Of a stretch of 64,000 bases of DNA, positions 52,600 to 61,601 are shown in pieces; within the stretch, counting starts at the first letter, position 1; each line of letters opens with the position of its first letter. Where the stretch lies: the NCBI GenBank assembly GCA_023403845.1, contig JAEYDL010000002.1, positions 83,403-147,402 on the forward strand, read 5' to 3'. Position numbers and translations under genes: made by a program. The DNA is from Pseudomonadota bacterium. Its GTDB lineage: Bacteria; Desulfobacterota; Desulfovibrionia; Desulfovibrionales; Desulfovibrionaceae. The notes under the pieces are model-generated. The model saw only the letters and a program-made list of their open reading frames with translations. It was not told the DNA's origin and did not search any database.

Positions 52600-53838
52600 A
52601 TGTCGATTGCCTTCCCTGCTGATGCTTCCGATTTTTTGCTTGGATTTCAACCTCAGTTGCCCGATGAAGATGGTTTTTTCGGGGTCTATGGCGGACAGTT
52701 CGTTCCCGATTCCCTGAAAGAACGGTTGAGGGAACTGGCGGAAGCATTTGACAAGTTTCGCGACAATTCTTTTTTCAAGGACGAACTTCTCTACTATTTC
52801 ACGCATTATACCGGTCGTCCTAATCCTGTTTTTTTCTGTGCGAATTTGAGCGCCCGTTTGGGAGGAGCCCGAATCTACCTTAAGCGTGAGGACCTGAATC
52901 ATCTTGGTGCGCACAAGATCAATAATACGCTGGGACAGGGTCTGTTGGCCAAGCGCATGGGCAAGAAACGGATCATCGCAGAAACCGGCGCAGGGCAGCA
53001 TGGCGTAGCGGCGGCCGCATCGGCAGCGTTGCTGGGACTGGAATGCACCGTGTATATGGGGGCCGAGGACATGCGGCGCCAGCGGCTCAACGTGATCCGC
53101 ATGCGGATGCTCGGTGCGACGGTAACCGCCGCAACCAGCGGTCAGCAGACGCTCAAGGAAGCTGTCGACGAGGCGTTGACCGCGTGGGTAGATGACCCTG
53201 AGACGTTCTATGTACTTGGGTCTGCCGTGGGGCCACATCCTTACCCTGCTATCGTACGGCATTTCCAGTCTGTTATCGGACAGGAAGCGCGGAAGCAGAT
53301 GCTTGAGGAAACGGGAGTTCTGCCGTATGCCTGCATTGCCTGTGTAGGCGGAGGATCAAACTCCATCGGCATGTTCGCCGGATTTCTTGATGATCCGGAG
53401 GTGCGCCTGATCGGAGTGGAGCCTGCCGGAAGGGGACTGAGCTACGGTAATCACGCAGCCAGCCTGTGTGTCGGAGAACCTGGCGTGATGCATGGTTTCC
53501 GTTCCTACATGATCAAGGATGAGCAGGGCGAACCCGGGGCTGTGTATTCCATTTCCGCCGGGCTTGATTATCCTTCTGTCGGACCCGAGCACAGTTATCT
53601 CCGGGATAGCGGACGAGCACGATATACCAGTATTTCCGACCAGGAGGCTCTGGATGCGTTCTTTCTGCTTTCCCGTTCCGAGGGGATCATTCCCGCCCTG
53701 GAATCTTCACATGCTCTGGCAGAAGCCATCAAGATGGCGCCTTCCCTCCCGCGGGACAGCTCCATTCTGGTCTGCCTCTCCGGAAGAGGTGACAAGGATG
53801 TCGAGCAGATTGCGGAAATGACGGGGATGAATGCCTAG
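52600..53838 (+). CDS. trpB: Tryptophan synthase beta chain (orphan, without trpA)
   Basis: TrpB joins indole and serine to make tryptophan with pyridoxal phosphate. The 412-residue product carries the PLP lysine Lys106 (LGAHKINNTLGQ), GAGQHGVAAA, and the phosphate loop CVGGGSNSIG. It is of the standard TrpB1 type. ATG at 52600 follows GAGG; an in-frame ATG at 52567 is less likely. No trpA or other trp gene is adjacent; a perfect 18-bp terminator follows, so it is a one-gene unit behind its own attenuator. It may salvage indole. Confidence 0.95.
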   Translation: MSIAFPADASDFLLGFQPQLPDEDGFFGVYGGQFVPDSLKERLRELAEAFDKFRDNSFFKDELLYYFTHYTGRPNPVFFCANLSARLGGARIYLKREDLNHLGAHKINNTLGQGLLAKRMGKKRIIAETGAGQHGVAAAASAALLGLECTVYMGAEDMRRQRLNVIRMRMLGATVTAATSGQQTLKEAVDEALTAWVDDPETFYVLGSAVGPHPYPAIVRHFQSVIGQEARKQMLEETGVLPYACIACVGGGSNSIGMFAGFLDDPEVRLIGVEPAGRGLSYGNHAASLCVGEPGVMHGFRSYMIKDEQGEPGAVYSISAGLDYPSVGPEHSYLRDSGRARYTSISDQEALDAFFLLSRSEGIIPALESSHALAEAIKMAPSLPRDSSILVCLSGRGDKDVEQIAEMTGMNA

Positions 53839-53849
53839 CGATAAGATTT

Positions 53850-53887
53850 GAGAATGAGGCCGGTTCAGTTGAACCGGCCTCATTCTC
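53850..53887 (+). terminator. Terminator after trpB
   Basis: 18-bp perfect stem (left arm GAGAATGAGGCCGGTTCA) with a 2-base loop, followed by ATTGTT. Confidence 0.85.
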
Positions 53888-53938
53888 ATTGTTCCCCCAA
53901 AAGAGACAGTGTAGATTGCAGACCGCAGGAGGCACGTT

Positions 53939-54337
53939 ATGGACAATGAAACTCTACGTCAAAAGGCTTGTGGCCATGAGTTTGCGGAGGCAAAACTCCG
54001 TCTGGAATCAGCTCTGAAGCTACGCAATATTCCCGTTTTTGCCCGGTTCGATCATGCGCAAAATGCTCGGGAAGCGGGACTGGAGCTGGCTCCCTGCATC
54101 GTTTTTGTATTCGGCAATCCGAAGGTCGGAACGTTGCTTATGCAGGAGAGACCTGATGTCGCGCTGGAGCTGCCGTTGCGTTTTCTTCTTTGGAAGGATG
54201 CAATGGGTACTGTGCAGCTCGCATGGAAGGATCCTCTGATGCTGGCACGTGAGTACGGTCTTGCGGAAGGAAATCCCACGGTCGTTGCCATGCATGATCT
54301 GATGGAAAGTCTGGCACAGGAAGTATGCGTGTATTGA
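53939..54337 (+). CDS. DUF302 domain protein
   Basis: The 132-residue single-domain protein has the DUF302 pattern: RLESALKLRNIPVFARFDH, the core FVFGNPKVGTLLMQERPDVALELPLRFLLW, and a C-terminal strand-helix end. The family is widespread, binds an unknown ligand and has no proven function. There is no signal peptide. ATG at 53939 follows GGAGG. Confidence 0.88.
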   Translation: MDNETLRQKACGHEFAEAKLRLESALKLRNIPVFARFDHAQNAREAGLELAPCIVFVFGNPKVGTLLMQERPDVALELPLRFLLWKDAMGTVQLAWKDPLMLAREYGLAEGNPTVVAMHDLMESLAQEVCVY

Positions 54338-54412
54338 GATTGCTTGAACGTTATCTGTTGGTTGGGGATGCCGGGACCAGCGCAGCAGAAGATCTGCCCG
54401 AGGATGGATACG

Positions 54413-55096
54413 ATGCATAGCTTTTATGCCGCAGCGTTTGATTTGGATGGAACACTGCTTGATTCTCTTGGAGATTTGGCAGAGGCGGGCAATAAGGCGC
54501 TGCGCGCCTTCGGGTATTCCACACACCCCGTTGATGCCTATCGGCATTTTGTGGGCAGCGGTCTGGAGATGTTGATTCTCAGAGCCTTGCCTGATGGAGA
54601 AGCCGAACGCCTTGGTTCGGCCGGGTTGCGCCGGCTGGTCGAAACCGCCGGAAAATACTATGCCAGGGACTGGGCTGTGCATACGCTTCCTTATCCAGGG
54701 GTTTGCGAGGTCTTGAGCGTATTGCAGACCAGGGGAGTCCCGCTTGCCGTGGTGACCAATAAGCCGCATGAGTGGACGCATGAAATGCTCACCTATTTTT
54801 TTGCGGGTATTTCTTTTGCGTATGTACAGGGGGCAGCTCCGGACGTTCCGCACAAGCCTGACCCCTTTTCGGCGTTGCAGGCAGCGAAGGCAATGAATGT
54901 TCCCCCCCAGGCCGTCGCCTTTATCGGGGATAGTGATGTAGACATGTTTACGGCCAGAAATGCGGGGATGGGGGCGATGGGAGCCGTATGGGGATTCCGG
55001 GGGGCTGATGAGCTTGGGCATGCCGGAGCAGACGTCCTGTTGCAGCATCCTCTGGAACTGTTGCCATACCTGAAAAGCAGAGCAGACAGGAGCTGA
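54413..55096 (+). CDS. HAD hydrolase, phosphoglycolate phosphatase-like
   Basis: A haloacid-dehalogenase phosphatase with motif I DLDGTLLDS (Asp nucleophile), motif II VVTNKP, Lys in the HKPDPF segment and motif IV FIGDSDVDM. The 227 residues include an alpha-helical cap of the Gph type. I chose ATG at 54413 (MHSFYAAAFDLDG); an in-frame ATG at 54404 is possible. The specificity is inferred from class only. Confidence 0.88.
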   Translation: MHSFYAAAFDLDGTLLDSLGDLAEAGNKALRAFGYSTHPVDAYRHFVGSGLEMLILRALPDGEAERLGSAGLRRLVETAGKYYARDWAVHTLPYPGVCEVLSVLQTRGVPLAVVTNKPHEWTHEMLTYFFAGISFAYVQGAAPDVPHKPDPFSALQAAKAMNVPPQAVAFIGDSDVDMFTARNAGMGAMGAVWGFRGADELGHAGADVLLQHPLELLPYLKSRADRS

Positions 55097-55401
55097 ACTC
55101 TTTTATTCTTTCGCGTACCCGAAAGAGCAGCCTTTGAGAGGCAAGAGAATGGGAAGGTCGTGTGAGCCGGTTCTACGCCGGATTATCCTGAACAATCGGA
55201 AGTGATTCCTTTCTGGAATGTTGGGAGACGGGGCAACAATTGCTGAAGTTTTTACTTTGAAATTTCGATAGATCCCTTGCTGCCAGGGAGCTTGAAACTT
55301 GGAGGGGAGTAGAGTAGAAGAGAATCCTTCCGAGAAGAGTCTATTTTCAGTATGCCCCGACTGTCTGGAACGTTTATAGGGTGCGGGGCATAGATCAGGT
55401 G
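55097..55401. other. Gap before tRNA-Leu
   Basis: About 305 bases with no supported gene. A short hairpin CTTTCG-6-CGAAAG at 55108-55125 may end the phosphatase transcript. No clear tRNA promoter is obvious. Confidence 0.4.
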
Positions 55402-55487
55402 GCCGGAGTGGTGGAAAGGCAGACACAGGGGACTTAAAATCCCCAGTTCTTGTGAACGTACGGGTTCAAATCCCGTCTCCGGCACCA
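55402..55487 (+). tRNA. tRNA-Leu (anticodon UAA)
   Basis: An 86-base class II tRNA with encoded CCA end. The acceptor stem GCCGGAG pairs with CTCCGGC, the anticodon arm is GGGGA-CTTAAAA-TCCCC (anticodon TAA), there is a long variable arm and the T arm has GGGTTCAAATCCC. It reads UUA and UUG leucine codons. Confidence 0.97.
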
Positions 55488-55996
55488 TACTCCCAGCAGC
55501 TCAAAATTTTTTCTTCCATACTTTTTACGATCCTCTCATTCAAGAAAAACAGAAATTGCGGCGTTTCGTTATCTGGCCATCGTCACTTCCTTGTGTCGTA
55601 ATCGACCGGAACAAGTTGGCCTGCACAGTCGCAGAATCCTCCTTGAGTGGCCCTTTTCAAGACACCATGCCGTTTTGTACCCCCATAGCGCTATCGTAAA
55701 ATCAGTTCTGCAGCATCTGATCGACTCCAGTCTGTCTCAACTACGTATCGACGCCACAAATTCTGGCATTGGGGTTTCTCTTGAGATCTGTTTATTCTGC
55801 AAATCTGTCACAGGCATGGAGCGGGCAAGAACTCTACATTGCACCGTCGACTGGGAATGCAATTTTTCGATGCCGGGTGGGATATGTGCGACAGTTTTTC
55901 TGGCTGGCAGGAAGCGATATGTACGCTCTCCTTGTGAGTGCGGAAAAAAATTCCACAGTGCGGAGAATGGCAATATTCGTTTTCCACCAAGAGGAA
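55488..55996. other. Gene-less region after tRNA-Leu
   Basis: About 510 bases with open frames on both strands (one of 152 codons on plus, one of 78 on minus) but none with a convincing ribosome-binding site or recognisable protein sequence. I could not find a copy of the tRNA 3' end nearby. It may be decayed coding sequence. Confidence 0.4.
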
Positions 55997-56707
55997 TCAG
56001 GCATCGGGAGGAGATCCCGCAGACTGTTCTTGAGTCCGACTTTTATTAAAAAACATGATTGCGAAACTTGCCGCAAGAAGTCCAGAACAGCACAGGATTG
56101 CTTTTTCCGCCAAGAAAAAGGTGATTCCCGCTCCTGCCGCAGCTCCGACAATAAAAAATAAAATTACGGTGTAATAGCTGATGATTCCTGACAGGATCGA
56201 AGGATCTCCTGTTTTCAGATAGCGGAACAGTTGTTCCGTGGCGCTGCGAAGATTTCCGGTGCACATGGTTGTCGCGACCGCATGACCATGGACTTTTCTG
56301 AAGCTTTCAACCTGGACGGCGCAGGCAAAGGAAATCAGGATGTTTACGAGAATGTCCCAACGACCTGACGGAATTGCAGCAGGAAGGAGCAGGAGGAGGG
56401 CCTCCAGCAGAACAACGATTTGTCTCCAGTGCAACAGGTTGAATTCCTTAAATAGATATCGGATAATCTCTGTAAAGAGGATTCCGGCAGCAAAGGCCAG
56501 GATGGGAGCAAGGTAACAGAGTGCGTTTTCAATGTGGCCTTCGGCAAGTTCAAGTCCAAGAAGGACAATATTTCCCGTCTGCGCGTTGGCGAACACCTGA
56601 CTGCGAGTTATATAGGTATAAACATCCAGAAAGCCGCCGGTTGTCGCCAGAATGGCGCATACCAGAAAGGATTCGGACATCTGGTAATCGGATTCGCCTT
56701 TAAACAT
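55997..56707 (-). CDS. DUF1275 (YoaK-family) membrane protein
   Basis: A six-helix inner-membrane protein of 236 residues with the YoaK signature: GFLDVYTYITRSQVFANAQTGN near the N-terminus and TTMCTGNLRSATEQLF in the middle. The family is widespread and of unknown function. ATG at 56707 follows AGGAAGG; the longer open frame to 56824 has no such site. Confidence 0.88.
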   Translation of the reverse strand: MFKGESDYQMSESFLVCAILATTGGFLDVYTYITRSQVFANAQTGNIVLLGLELAEGHIENALCYLAPILAFAAGILFTEIIRYLFKEFNLLHWRQIVVLLEALLLLLPAAIPSGRWDILVNILISFACAVQVESFRKVHGHAVATTMCTGNLRSATEQLFRYLKTGDPSILSGIISYYTVILFFIVGAAAGAGITFFLAEKAILCCSGLLAASFAIMFFNKSRTQEQSAGSPPDA

Positions 56708-57084
56708 TGCCGCCTTCCTGGTTTTGGGAAAGTTCTGTTTCGGGCCAGAGTCCGTAACTGCCGTAGCAGAATTGACCTCTGTGCGCATCGCGCGGAAAAT
56801 CGGAAAATTTTCGAACGCTGTCAATATGGAAGAGAATGTTACGATGGATAATGAGGAAAGCTGTGCGCGGGACTGTTCATGAATAGAATTTTCTGAAATG
56901 CTTCTGCGAAGCTGAAGGAAAATACGGTATTGAATTCGCCCTGTTAAAACGCAACAGAAAGTACATGAATCGACTGACGCCAGGATTCCTTCCGCAAAAA
57001 ATACTTCCTTTTTGTCTATGAGTGGCTAAACTGAAGATTAACCCCTCACAGGGCATGCATAACATCTGAAACAAGGAGAATAAC
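56708..57084. other. Divergent intergenic region between the DUF1275 and DUF305 genes
   Basis: About 375 bases that must hold both promoters. I see no strong -35/-10 pair, hairpin or small gene. Confidence 0.4.
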
Positions 57085-57633
57085 ATGCAGAAAATGATCC
57101 TCATGTTGAGCGCAGCTGTACTGCTGGTCTTTACAAGTCTTCCCGTTCGGGCGGATATGGGGCATATCGCTCAGACGACGTATTCCGACAGGGAATTCCT
57201 TTCGGGTATGATAGCCCATCATGAAGGGGCTGTTGTCATGGCCGAAGAATTGCTGAAGTCCCCGAAGAACGAACTGGATGAGCAGACTTCACAATGGGCG
57301 CGCGACATTCTTGCCGTGCAGGGCAGAGAAATCGAAGAGATGAAAAAGCTGCTAGAGTCCCTTGGCGGAATCGACAGGACCGCATTTGAGCATATGGAAA
57401 AGGGAATGCATGCAATGATGCATATGCCCAATCAGAATAAAAATCCCAACATTCGTTTTGTGGAACAAATGATTCCTCACCATGCTCAGGCGCTGGACAT
57501 GTCCGTCCCCGCGCTTGTTCATTCAAGGGATGCAAAGATAATGCTTCTCGCAGAGCAGATTATCATTGCTCAGACCAAGGAAATCTATGCATTTCGCGTG
57601 TGGTTGGACAGCTATATGCAAACAGACGAATAA
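57085..57633 (+). CDS. Periplasmic DUF305 protein (CopM-like, His/Met-rich)
   Basis: The 182-residue protein has a signal peptide (MILMLSAAVLLVFTSLPVRA) and a DUF305 repeat pair: FLSGMIAHHEGAVVMAEELL and FVEQMIPHHAQALDMSVPAL. Both HH...M blocks resemble ferritin-like metal-binding helices. GMHAMMHMPN adds Met and His. Relatives bind copper or silver in the periplasm. ATG at 57085 after AAGGAG. Confidence 0.88.
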   Translation: MQKMILMLSAAVLLVFTSLPVRADMGHIAQTTYSDREFLSGMIAHHEGAVVMAEELLKSPKNELDEQTSQWARDILAVQGREIEEMKKLLESLGGIDRTAFEHMEKGMHAMMHMPNQNKNPNIRFVEQMIPHHAQALDMSVPALVHSRDAKIMLLAEQIIIAQTKEIYAFRVWLDSYMQTDE

Positions 57634-57683
57634 TATGTTCGGTCATGTCCTGATGTGTTGATAACATCCTTAAGATTCATGTC

Positions 57684-57718
57684 AAAAAAGTCCCGTCCTG
57701 TCTGATGGGACTTTTTTT
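57684..57718 (+). terminator. Terminator after the DUF305 gene
   Basis: Stem AAAAAAGTCCC / GGGACTTTTTTT with a 12-base loop followed by an extended T-run. Confidence 0.8.
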
Positions 57719-57789
57719 AACCAGATGCTCTTCTTTAAACGGGGAGTTCTCGCAAGACGAAACCTAGTTGGAGTGAGGCCTCTCCATAA

Positions 57790-57816
57790 AAAGAAACCGC
57801 CCAAAGGGCGGTCTCT
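57790..57816 (-). terminator. Terminator after the 31-residue membrane-peptide gene
   Basis: Stem ACCGCCC (57796-57802) with loop AAA and GGGCGGT (57806-57812). The minus strand continues TTCTTTTT, and the plus strand CTCTTTT, so it can work both ways. Confidence 0.8.
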
Positions 57817-57839
57817 TTTAATTCAATCGATAGGGAATG

Positions 57840-57935
57840 CTAGTCGTCGCTGAGTTTCTTGCCAAAATAGCCGAGGACAATCGCTAATCCCATGAATGCC
57901 GCGCAGACGAGAAGGACTTTCAGGCCAAGATCCAT
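57840..57935 (-). CDS. 31-residue single-span membrane peptide
   Basis: A short frame encodes MDLGLKVLLVCAAFMGLA followed by IVLGYFGKKLSDD: one hydrophobic span (about 3-23) with a basic, then acidic, C-terminal tip. It has an AAGGAGT ribosome-binding site six bases upstream of ATG at 57935 and an intrinsic terminator 28 bases after its stop. It resembles in shape the small accessory subunits of transporters or oxidases, but I do not recognise a family. The nearest upstream gene on the strand is a doubtful 130-residue frame. Confidence 0.65.
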   Translation of the reverse strand: MDLGLKVLLVCAAFMGLAIVLGYFGKKLSDD

Positions 57936-58029
57936 ATAAGACTCCTTTTTTCTGAGATGCGTACTCAAGCGGCGAAACCGGAAGCTTGATTTGGGAATCG
58001 GATTCCGGACAGACAAAGAATGAAAGACA

Positions 58030-58422
58030 TCAGAAAAGGATGACAGGGGGAGCTTGTGAAAAGGGAAGCATTCCTCGTATGTCCGAAAGACAAGGGATAA
58101 AAAGGTTGCTTCGAGGCCAAAAACGCAGTGTCTGAAAAAAGATAGGCGGCGTGCCGTCGTAGGCATCCGGCGTCTGTAAGAAGACCAGGCGATCCCGGCT
58201 CAGGGCTGCTTGCTGTGCAATGGTAGCATTCTTTTCCCATCTGGCTGCCGGTGGAGTGCCGGAAAGCGGAGAAAAGGCGGGAAGATCTGCTGTGGATGTG
58301 ATCAGAAATTCGGTAACAGCAGCATGGGGAACCGGCGTCGTTTGCCCGCAAAGGAGAAGCAGCGTGGTGACGATGCTCCAGCTTATTCCGCAAAGGAAAT
58401 GAATCCGGCATGCGAGACTCAT
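58030..58422 (-). CDS. Possible secreted or membrane-anchored protein, 130 residues
   Basis: A weakly supported frame: MSLACRIHFLCGISWSIVTT leads into a hydrophobic segment followed by a polar body rich in Pro, Ser and Thr. AAGGGG lies about nine bases before ATG at 58422. It is on the same strand as, and 94 bases upstream of, the 31-residue gene. No family is recognised, and it could be chance. Confidence 0.35.
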   Translation of the reverse strand: MSLACRIHFLCGISWSIVTTLLLLCGQTTPVPHAAVTEFLITSTADLPAFSPLSGTPPAARWEKNATIAQQAALSRDRLVFLQTPDAYDGTPPIFFQTLRFWPRSNLFIPCLSDIRGMLPFSQAPPVILF

Positions 58423-58658
58423 GGTTCCCATCCCCTTGTTTCTCCATTCAGAATAGGGGTGGAATCAAATTTCGTCAAGCTGTTCCGGTCCAAAACCGAC
58501 ATGCCATTCTCTTTTGGGAGAACATGGGATATGCTCGGCACGAAGAAATTTTTTATCAGGGGAAAACCTCCGGATTTTCCTCTGTGACTCGGGAAAAGCT
58601 GGCTGCCGAAAGTGCCGCGCGGCATTTGGATATGGCAGTCCACAAAAAGGGGCAAAAA

Positions 58659-61073
58659 ATGAATTTGACGATTGAATATCTGCCTATTGCGAATATTTTT
58701 GCGCATGCGCGGAGCGACGGGCGCAATTTTTTGTATGAGTATGAAGTCTATAATCTTTTGTCTCTTTCTGGCTCGGAAACACCGCCCAGGAGTCTGTTTA
58801 TTCCCCGCAATGCCAGACTTCCGGAAAACGAGATCATGGCCATGCCAGGAGAGCGGGTCGTGCTCAAGATCGTATCTCCCGCAATCATTCATAAGACGGA
58901 AGTAGGCGGCGTACGGATCGTACCCAAGACGCCAGACAAGATCCGCTCCGCTGTCCGGCGCATGCTCTCCGAAGTGCCGGAACGGTATGCAGAATGGCTG
59001 GAACGAAACGCTTCCTCGATTTCCGCTCCATATAGGGGGTTATCCGGACCAGCCTTGCGTAACGCCGTTGCAGGAGACCTGCAGGGCGTTCTTCAAGTTG
59101 AATTTGTTTCCCCCGATTCTTCTCAGCCGGGCAATGAGCTGATCGTGGGACTCCGGCGCACACGTGAATTCGGCATGGTGCTCAGCGCTGGCCTTGGAGG
59201 AACGGATGCGGAACTGTACGCGGAACGGTTTCGCAAAGGACAGGCCATAGTGGCGGCGTTGACCGAAATGGTGGATGGGCAGGCTTTCTTTGACCTTTTT
59301 AAAAAGACAATCGCCTATCACAAGCTGGCCGGCCTTGGTCGTGGTCAGCGCCGGGTCGTAACCGACGATCAACTTGTCGAGTGCTTTGAGTCGTTCATCC
59401 GTCTGGGCAACTATTTTTCTCCCTGTAATCCTGATGCGCCTTTCGTCATTGAAGAGCTGGAGATAAACCCTTTTGCCTTCACCGATTATCTGATGGTGCC
59501 ACTGGACGGGATGTGCCGTTTTTCTTTGCCGGAAAAACGATCAGGTTCCCGTCCTGTTGCCGGAATTGACCGTTTGCTTCATCCACAATCCATAGGCCTT
59601 ATGGGGGCTTCTGCCACTCGGCGAAACTTTGGACGCATCATTCTTGAGAATATTCTTGCTTCCGGCTTTCCAGCTGACAAACTAACCGTAATTCACGAAG
59701 AAAATTTTGATTTCGCCGGATTACGCAGCATTCCTGATCTTTCCTCCCTGGACTCCCCACTGGATATGCTCATTATTGCAGTAGGCGCACAACAGGTTCC
59801 AACTCTTGTGGATGAAATTCTTGAATGCAATGCCGCAAAAAGCGTCATGCTGATTCCAGGGGGACTTGGCGAAACAGAGGAGAGCCGCGACATGGCATCC
59901 CGTATGGAACAGAGGATCCGCGAGGCGCATGCCGGGGAAAAACACGCCCCCGTTTTTCTTGGACCCAATTGCATGGGAGTCATTTCACGCCCCGGCAATT
60001 ATGATACATGGTTCATTCCTGCGGCAAAGCGGCATGACTACAGAGATAGGCCTCCCCGCCGGGTTGCGATTTTCAGTCAGAGCGGGGCGTTTTTGCTGAA
60101 TCGTTTCAGTCAGGCTCCCGAAATGCGGCCTGCCTATCTGATTTCGCTTGGCAATCAGACCGATCTTACTCTCGGAGACATGATGCGCTTTTTCAAGGTC
60201 TCGGATGAGGTAGATGTAATCGCCGTTTACGCCGAAGGTTTTAAGGATCTTGACGGACTGGATTTTGCCTGCGCCGTACGTGAAGCCGTATGTGCGGGGA
60301 AACAGGTGGTTTTCTATAAGGCGGGACGTACGCCGGAAGGAAAAAGCGCCACCAGTGGGCATACAGCCTCGCTGGCGGGAGATTATATGGTCTGCGAAAG
60401 CTGCATTCGTCAGGCTGGTGCAATCATGGCGCGCAATTTCACGGAGTTCCAGGACCTGGTCATTCTTGCCGAGGCATTTTGCGGTACGGAAATTCATGGC
60501 AAGCGCCTCGGCATAGTGAGTGGGGCAGGGTTCGAGGCCGTGGGTATGGCCGATTCCATTCAGGCCGATGAATACAGCATGAAACTGGGGACGCTTTCTG
60601 ACAGAACCAGGGAGGAGATGCGGGAGTTGATTCGTTCCAAGGGGCTTGAGCATCTTGTTACTGTGGTCAATCCTCTGGACATCAATCCCGGGGCAGATGA
60701 CGAAACCCACGCTCGCATGGCCGAGCTTATGCTGAAAGACGAGAATATCGACGCAGTTGTGCTTGGAGTGGACCCGCTTTCCCCGGTGACGCACTCGCTG
60801 CCCGAAACGGATGCTGCTGGTTTTCGCATGGATGCTCCGGATGGTATCCTGGCCTGCTTGGGAACCGTGCGGCGACAAAGCACGAAACCTCTGGTGGCCG
60901 TGGTGGACGGTGGAGACCTGTTTGAACCATTGCGGCGGGCTTTGCTGGCGAAGGGAATTCCCGTCTTTCCAGTATGCGACCGGGCAGTGTCCGCGCTCTC
61001 CCTGTATATGGAATCCCGCCTTGCAGGGGAAGGCCTGAAGCACTCATGCCGTTGTTTTCTTCCGCGAGAGTAA
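58659..61073 (+). CDS. ADP-forming acyl-CoA synthetase-like protein (ATP-grasp domain first)
   Basis: An 804-residue protein related to ADP-forming acetyl-CoA synthetase and succinyl-CoA synthetase. The N-terminal 310 residues form an ATP-grasp domain (VVLKIVSPAIIHKTEVGGV), then a CoA-binding domain (about 320-460; IGLMGASATRRNFGR), then succinyl-CoA ligase-like domains with the phosphohistidine motif ATSGHTASLAGD. This order is permuted compared with the usual alpha-then-beta arrangement. It would make ATP from an acyl-CoA or the reverse. The GNAT domain of protein acetyltransferases is absent. ATG at 58659 follows AAGGGG. Confidence 0.85.
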   Translation: MNLTIEYLPIANIFAHARSDGRNFLYEYEVYNLLSLSGSETPPRSLFIPRNARLPENEIMAMPGERVVLKIVSPAIIHKTEVGGVRIVPKTPDKIRSAVRRMLSEVPERYAEWLERNASSISAPYRGLSGPALRNAVAGDLQGVLQVEFVSPDSSQPGNELIVGLRRTREFGMVLSAGLGGTDAELYAERFRKGQAIVAALTEMVDGQAFFDLFKKTIAYHKLAGLGRGQRRVVTDDQLVECFESFIRLGNYFSPCNPDAPFVIEELEINPFAFTDYLMVPLDGMCRFSLPEKRSGSRPVAGIDRLLHPQSIGLMGASATRRNFGRIILENILASGFPADKLTVIHEENFDFAGLRSIPDLSSLDSPLDMLIIAVGAQQVPTLVDEILECNAAKSVMLIPGGLGETEESRDMASRMEQRIREAHAGEKHAPVFLGPNCMGVISRPGNYDTWFIPAAKRHDYRDRPPRRVAIFSQSGAFLLNRFSQAPEMRPAYLISLGNQTDLTLGDMMRFFKVSDEVDVIAVYAEGFKDLDGLDFACAVREAVCAGKQVVFYKAGRTPEGKSATSGHTASLAGDYMVCESCIRQAGAIMARNFTEFQDLVILAEAFCGTEIHGKRLGIVSGAGFEAVGMADSIQADEYSMKLGTLSDRTREEMRELIRSKGLEHLVTVVNPLDINPGADDETHARMAELMLKDENIDAVVLGVDPLSPVTHSLPETDAAGFRMDAPDGILACLGTVRRQSTKPLVAVVDGGDLFEPLRRALLAKGIPVFPVCDRAVSALSLYMESRLAGEGLKHSCRCFLPRE

Positions 61074-61109
61074 GCTTCAGACCTGCTTGCCCTGCATGCT
61101 GGAAAGTGG

Positions 61110-61601
61110 TCAGGCCGAAAGCTGGATGTCCCGTGCGAGTCCCCGACTGTTCAATTCGACAAGAAGCATGTGCGCGAGTTCGGGAAGCGCCGTGCGGCAT
61201 GGCGGTGAGAGTTCCAGCCCCATGCTGTGGTAGTCCTGAGGCTCCATGCCGAGCACTACGGCGTCCGGTTGGTAGCCGGCCAAATCACAGTAAAGCAGCG
61301 TGTCCACCAGGTCGGTCTGATGCATGGAATCTCTGAAGCTCATGCTTTTTCGAAGGTCTTCTCCTTCGAGTCTGTACAGGCTGCCTGGTGCGCCATTTCC
61401 CAACACGGCATCCAGCACGATGAGCAATTCGCAGTCCATGATGGCATCCATAAGTCCGATGCCCAGGGTTCCGCCGTCGAGCAGACGTATTTCCTCTGGA
61501 AAAGAGGCATGCTGGAGCAGATAGTTGACAGTGTGAACTCCGATGCCTTCATCCGTAAACAAAATATTTCCGACTCCCAGTATAAGAGCTTTTTTTTTCA
61601 T
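61110..61601 (-). CDS. [NiFe] hydrogenase maturation protease (HyaD/HybD family)
   Basis: This endopeptidase trims the C-terminus of the hydrogenase large subunit after nickel insertion. The 163-residue protein shows the N-terminal ILGVGNILFTDEGIG with the Glu and following Asp ligands (LIVLDAVLGNG) that bind nickel. ATG at 61601 with GGAG eight bases upstream. It is divergent from the hydrogenase operon, sharing about 190 bases of control region. Confidence 0.9.
   Translation of the reverse strand: MKKKALILGVGNILFTDEGIGVHTVNYLLQHASFPEEIRLLDGGTLGIGLMDAIMDCELLIVLDAVLGNGAPGSLYRLEGEDLRKSMSFRDSMHQTDLVDTLLYCDLAGYQPDAVVLGMEPQDYHSMGLELSPPCRTALPELAHMLLVELNSRGLARDIQLSA

Noticed and set aside
55103..55426. 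Minus-strand frame across the tRNA-Leu gene
   Set aside because: It runs into the tRNA and has no recognisable protein sequence.
55402..58400. tRNA-Leu as the edge of an integrated element
   Set aside because: No integrase gene and no repeat of the tRNA 3' end were found in the window; the following genes look like ordinary chromosomal ones.
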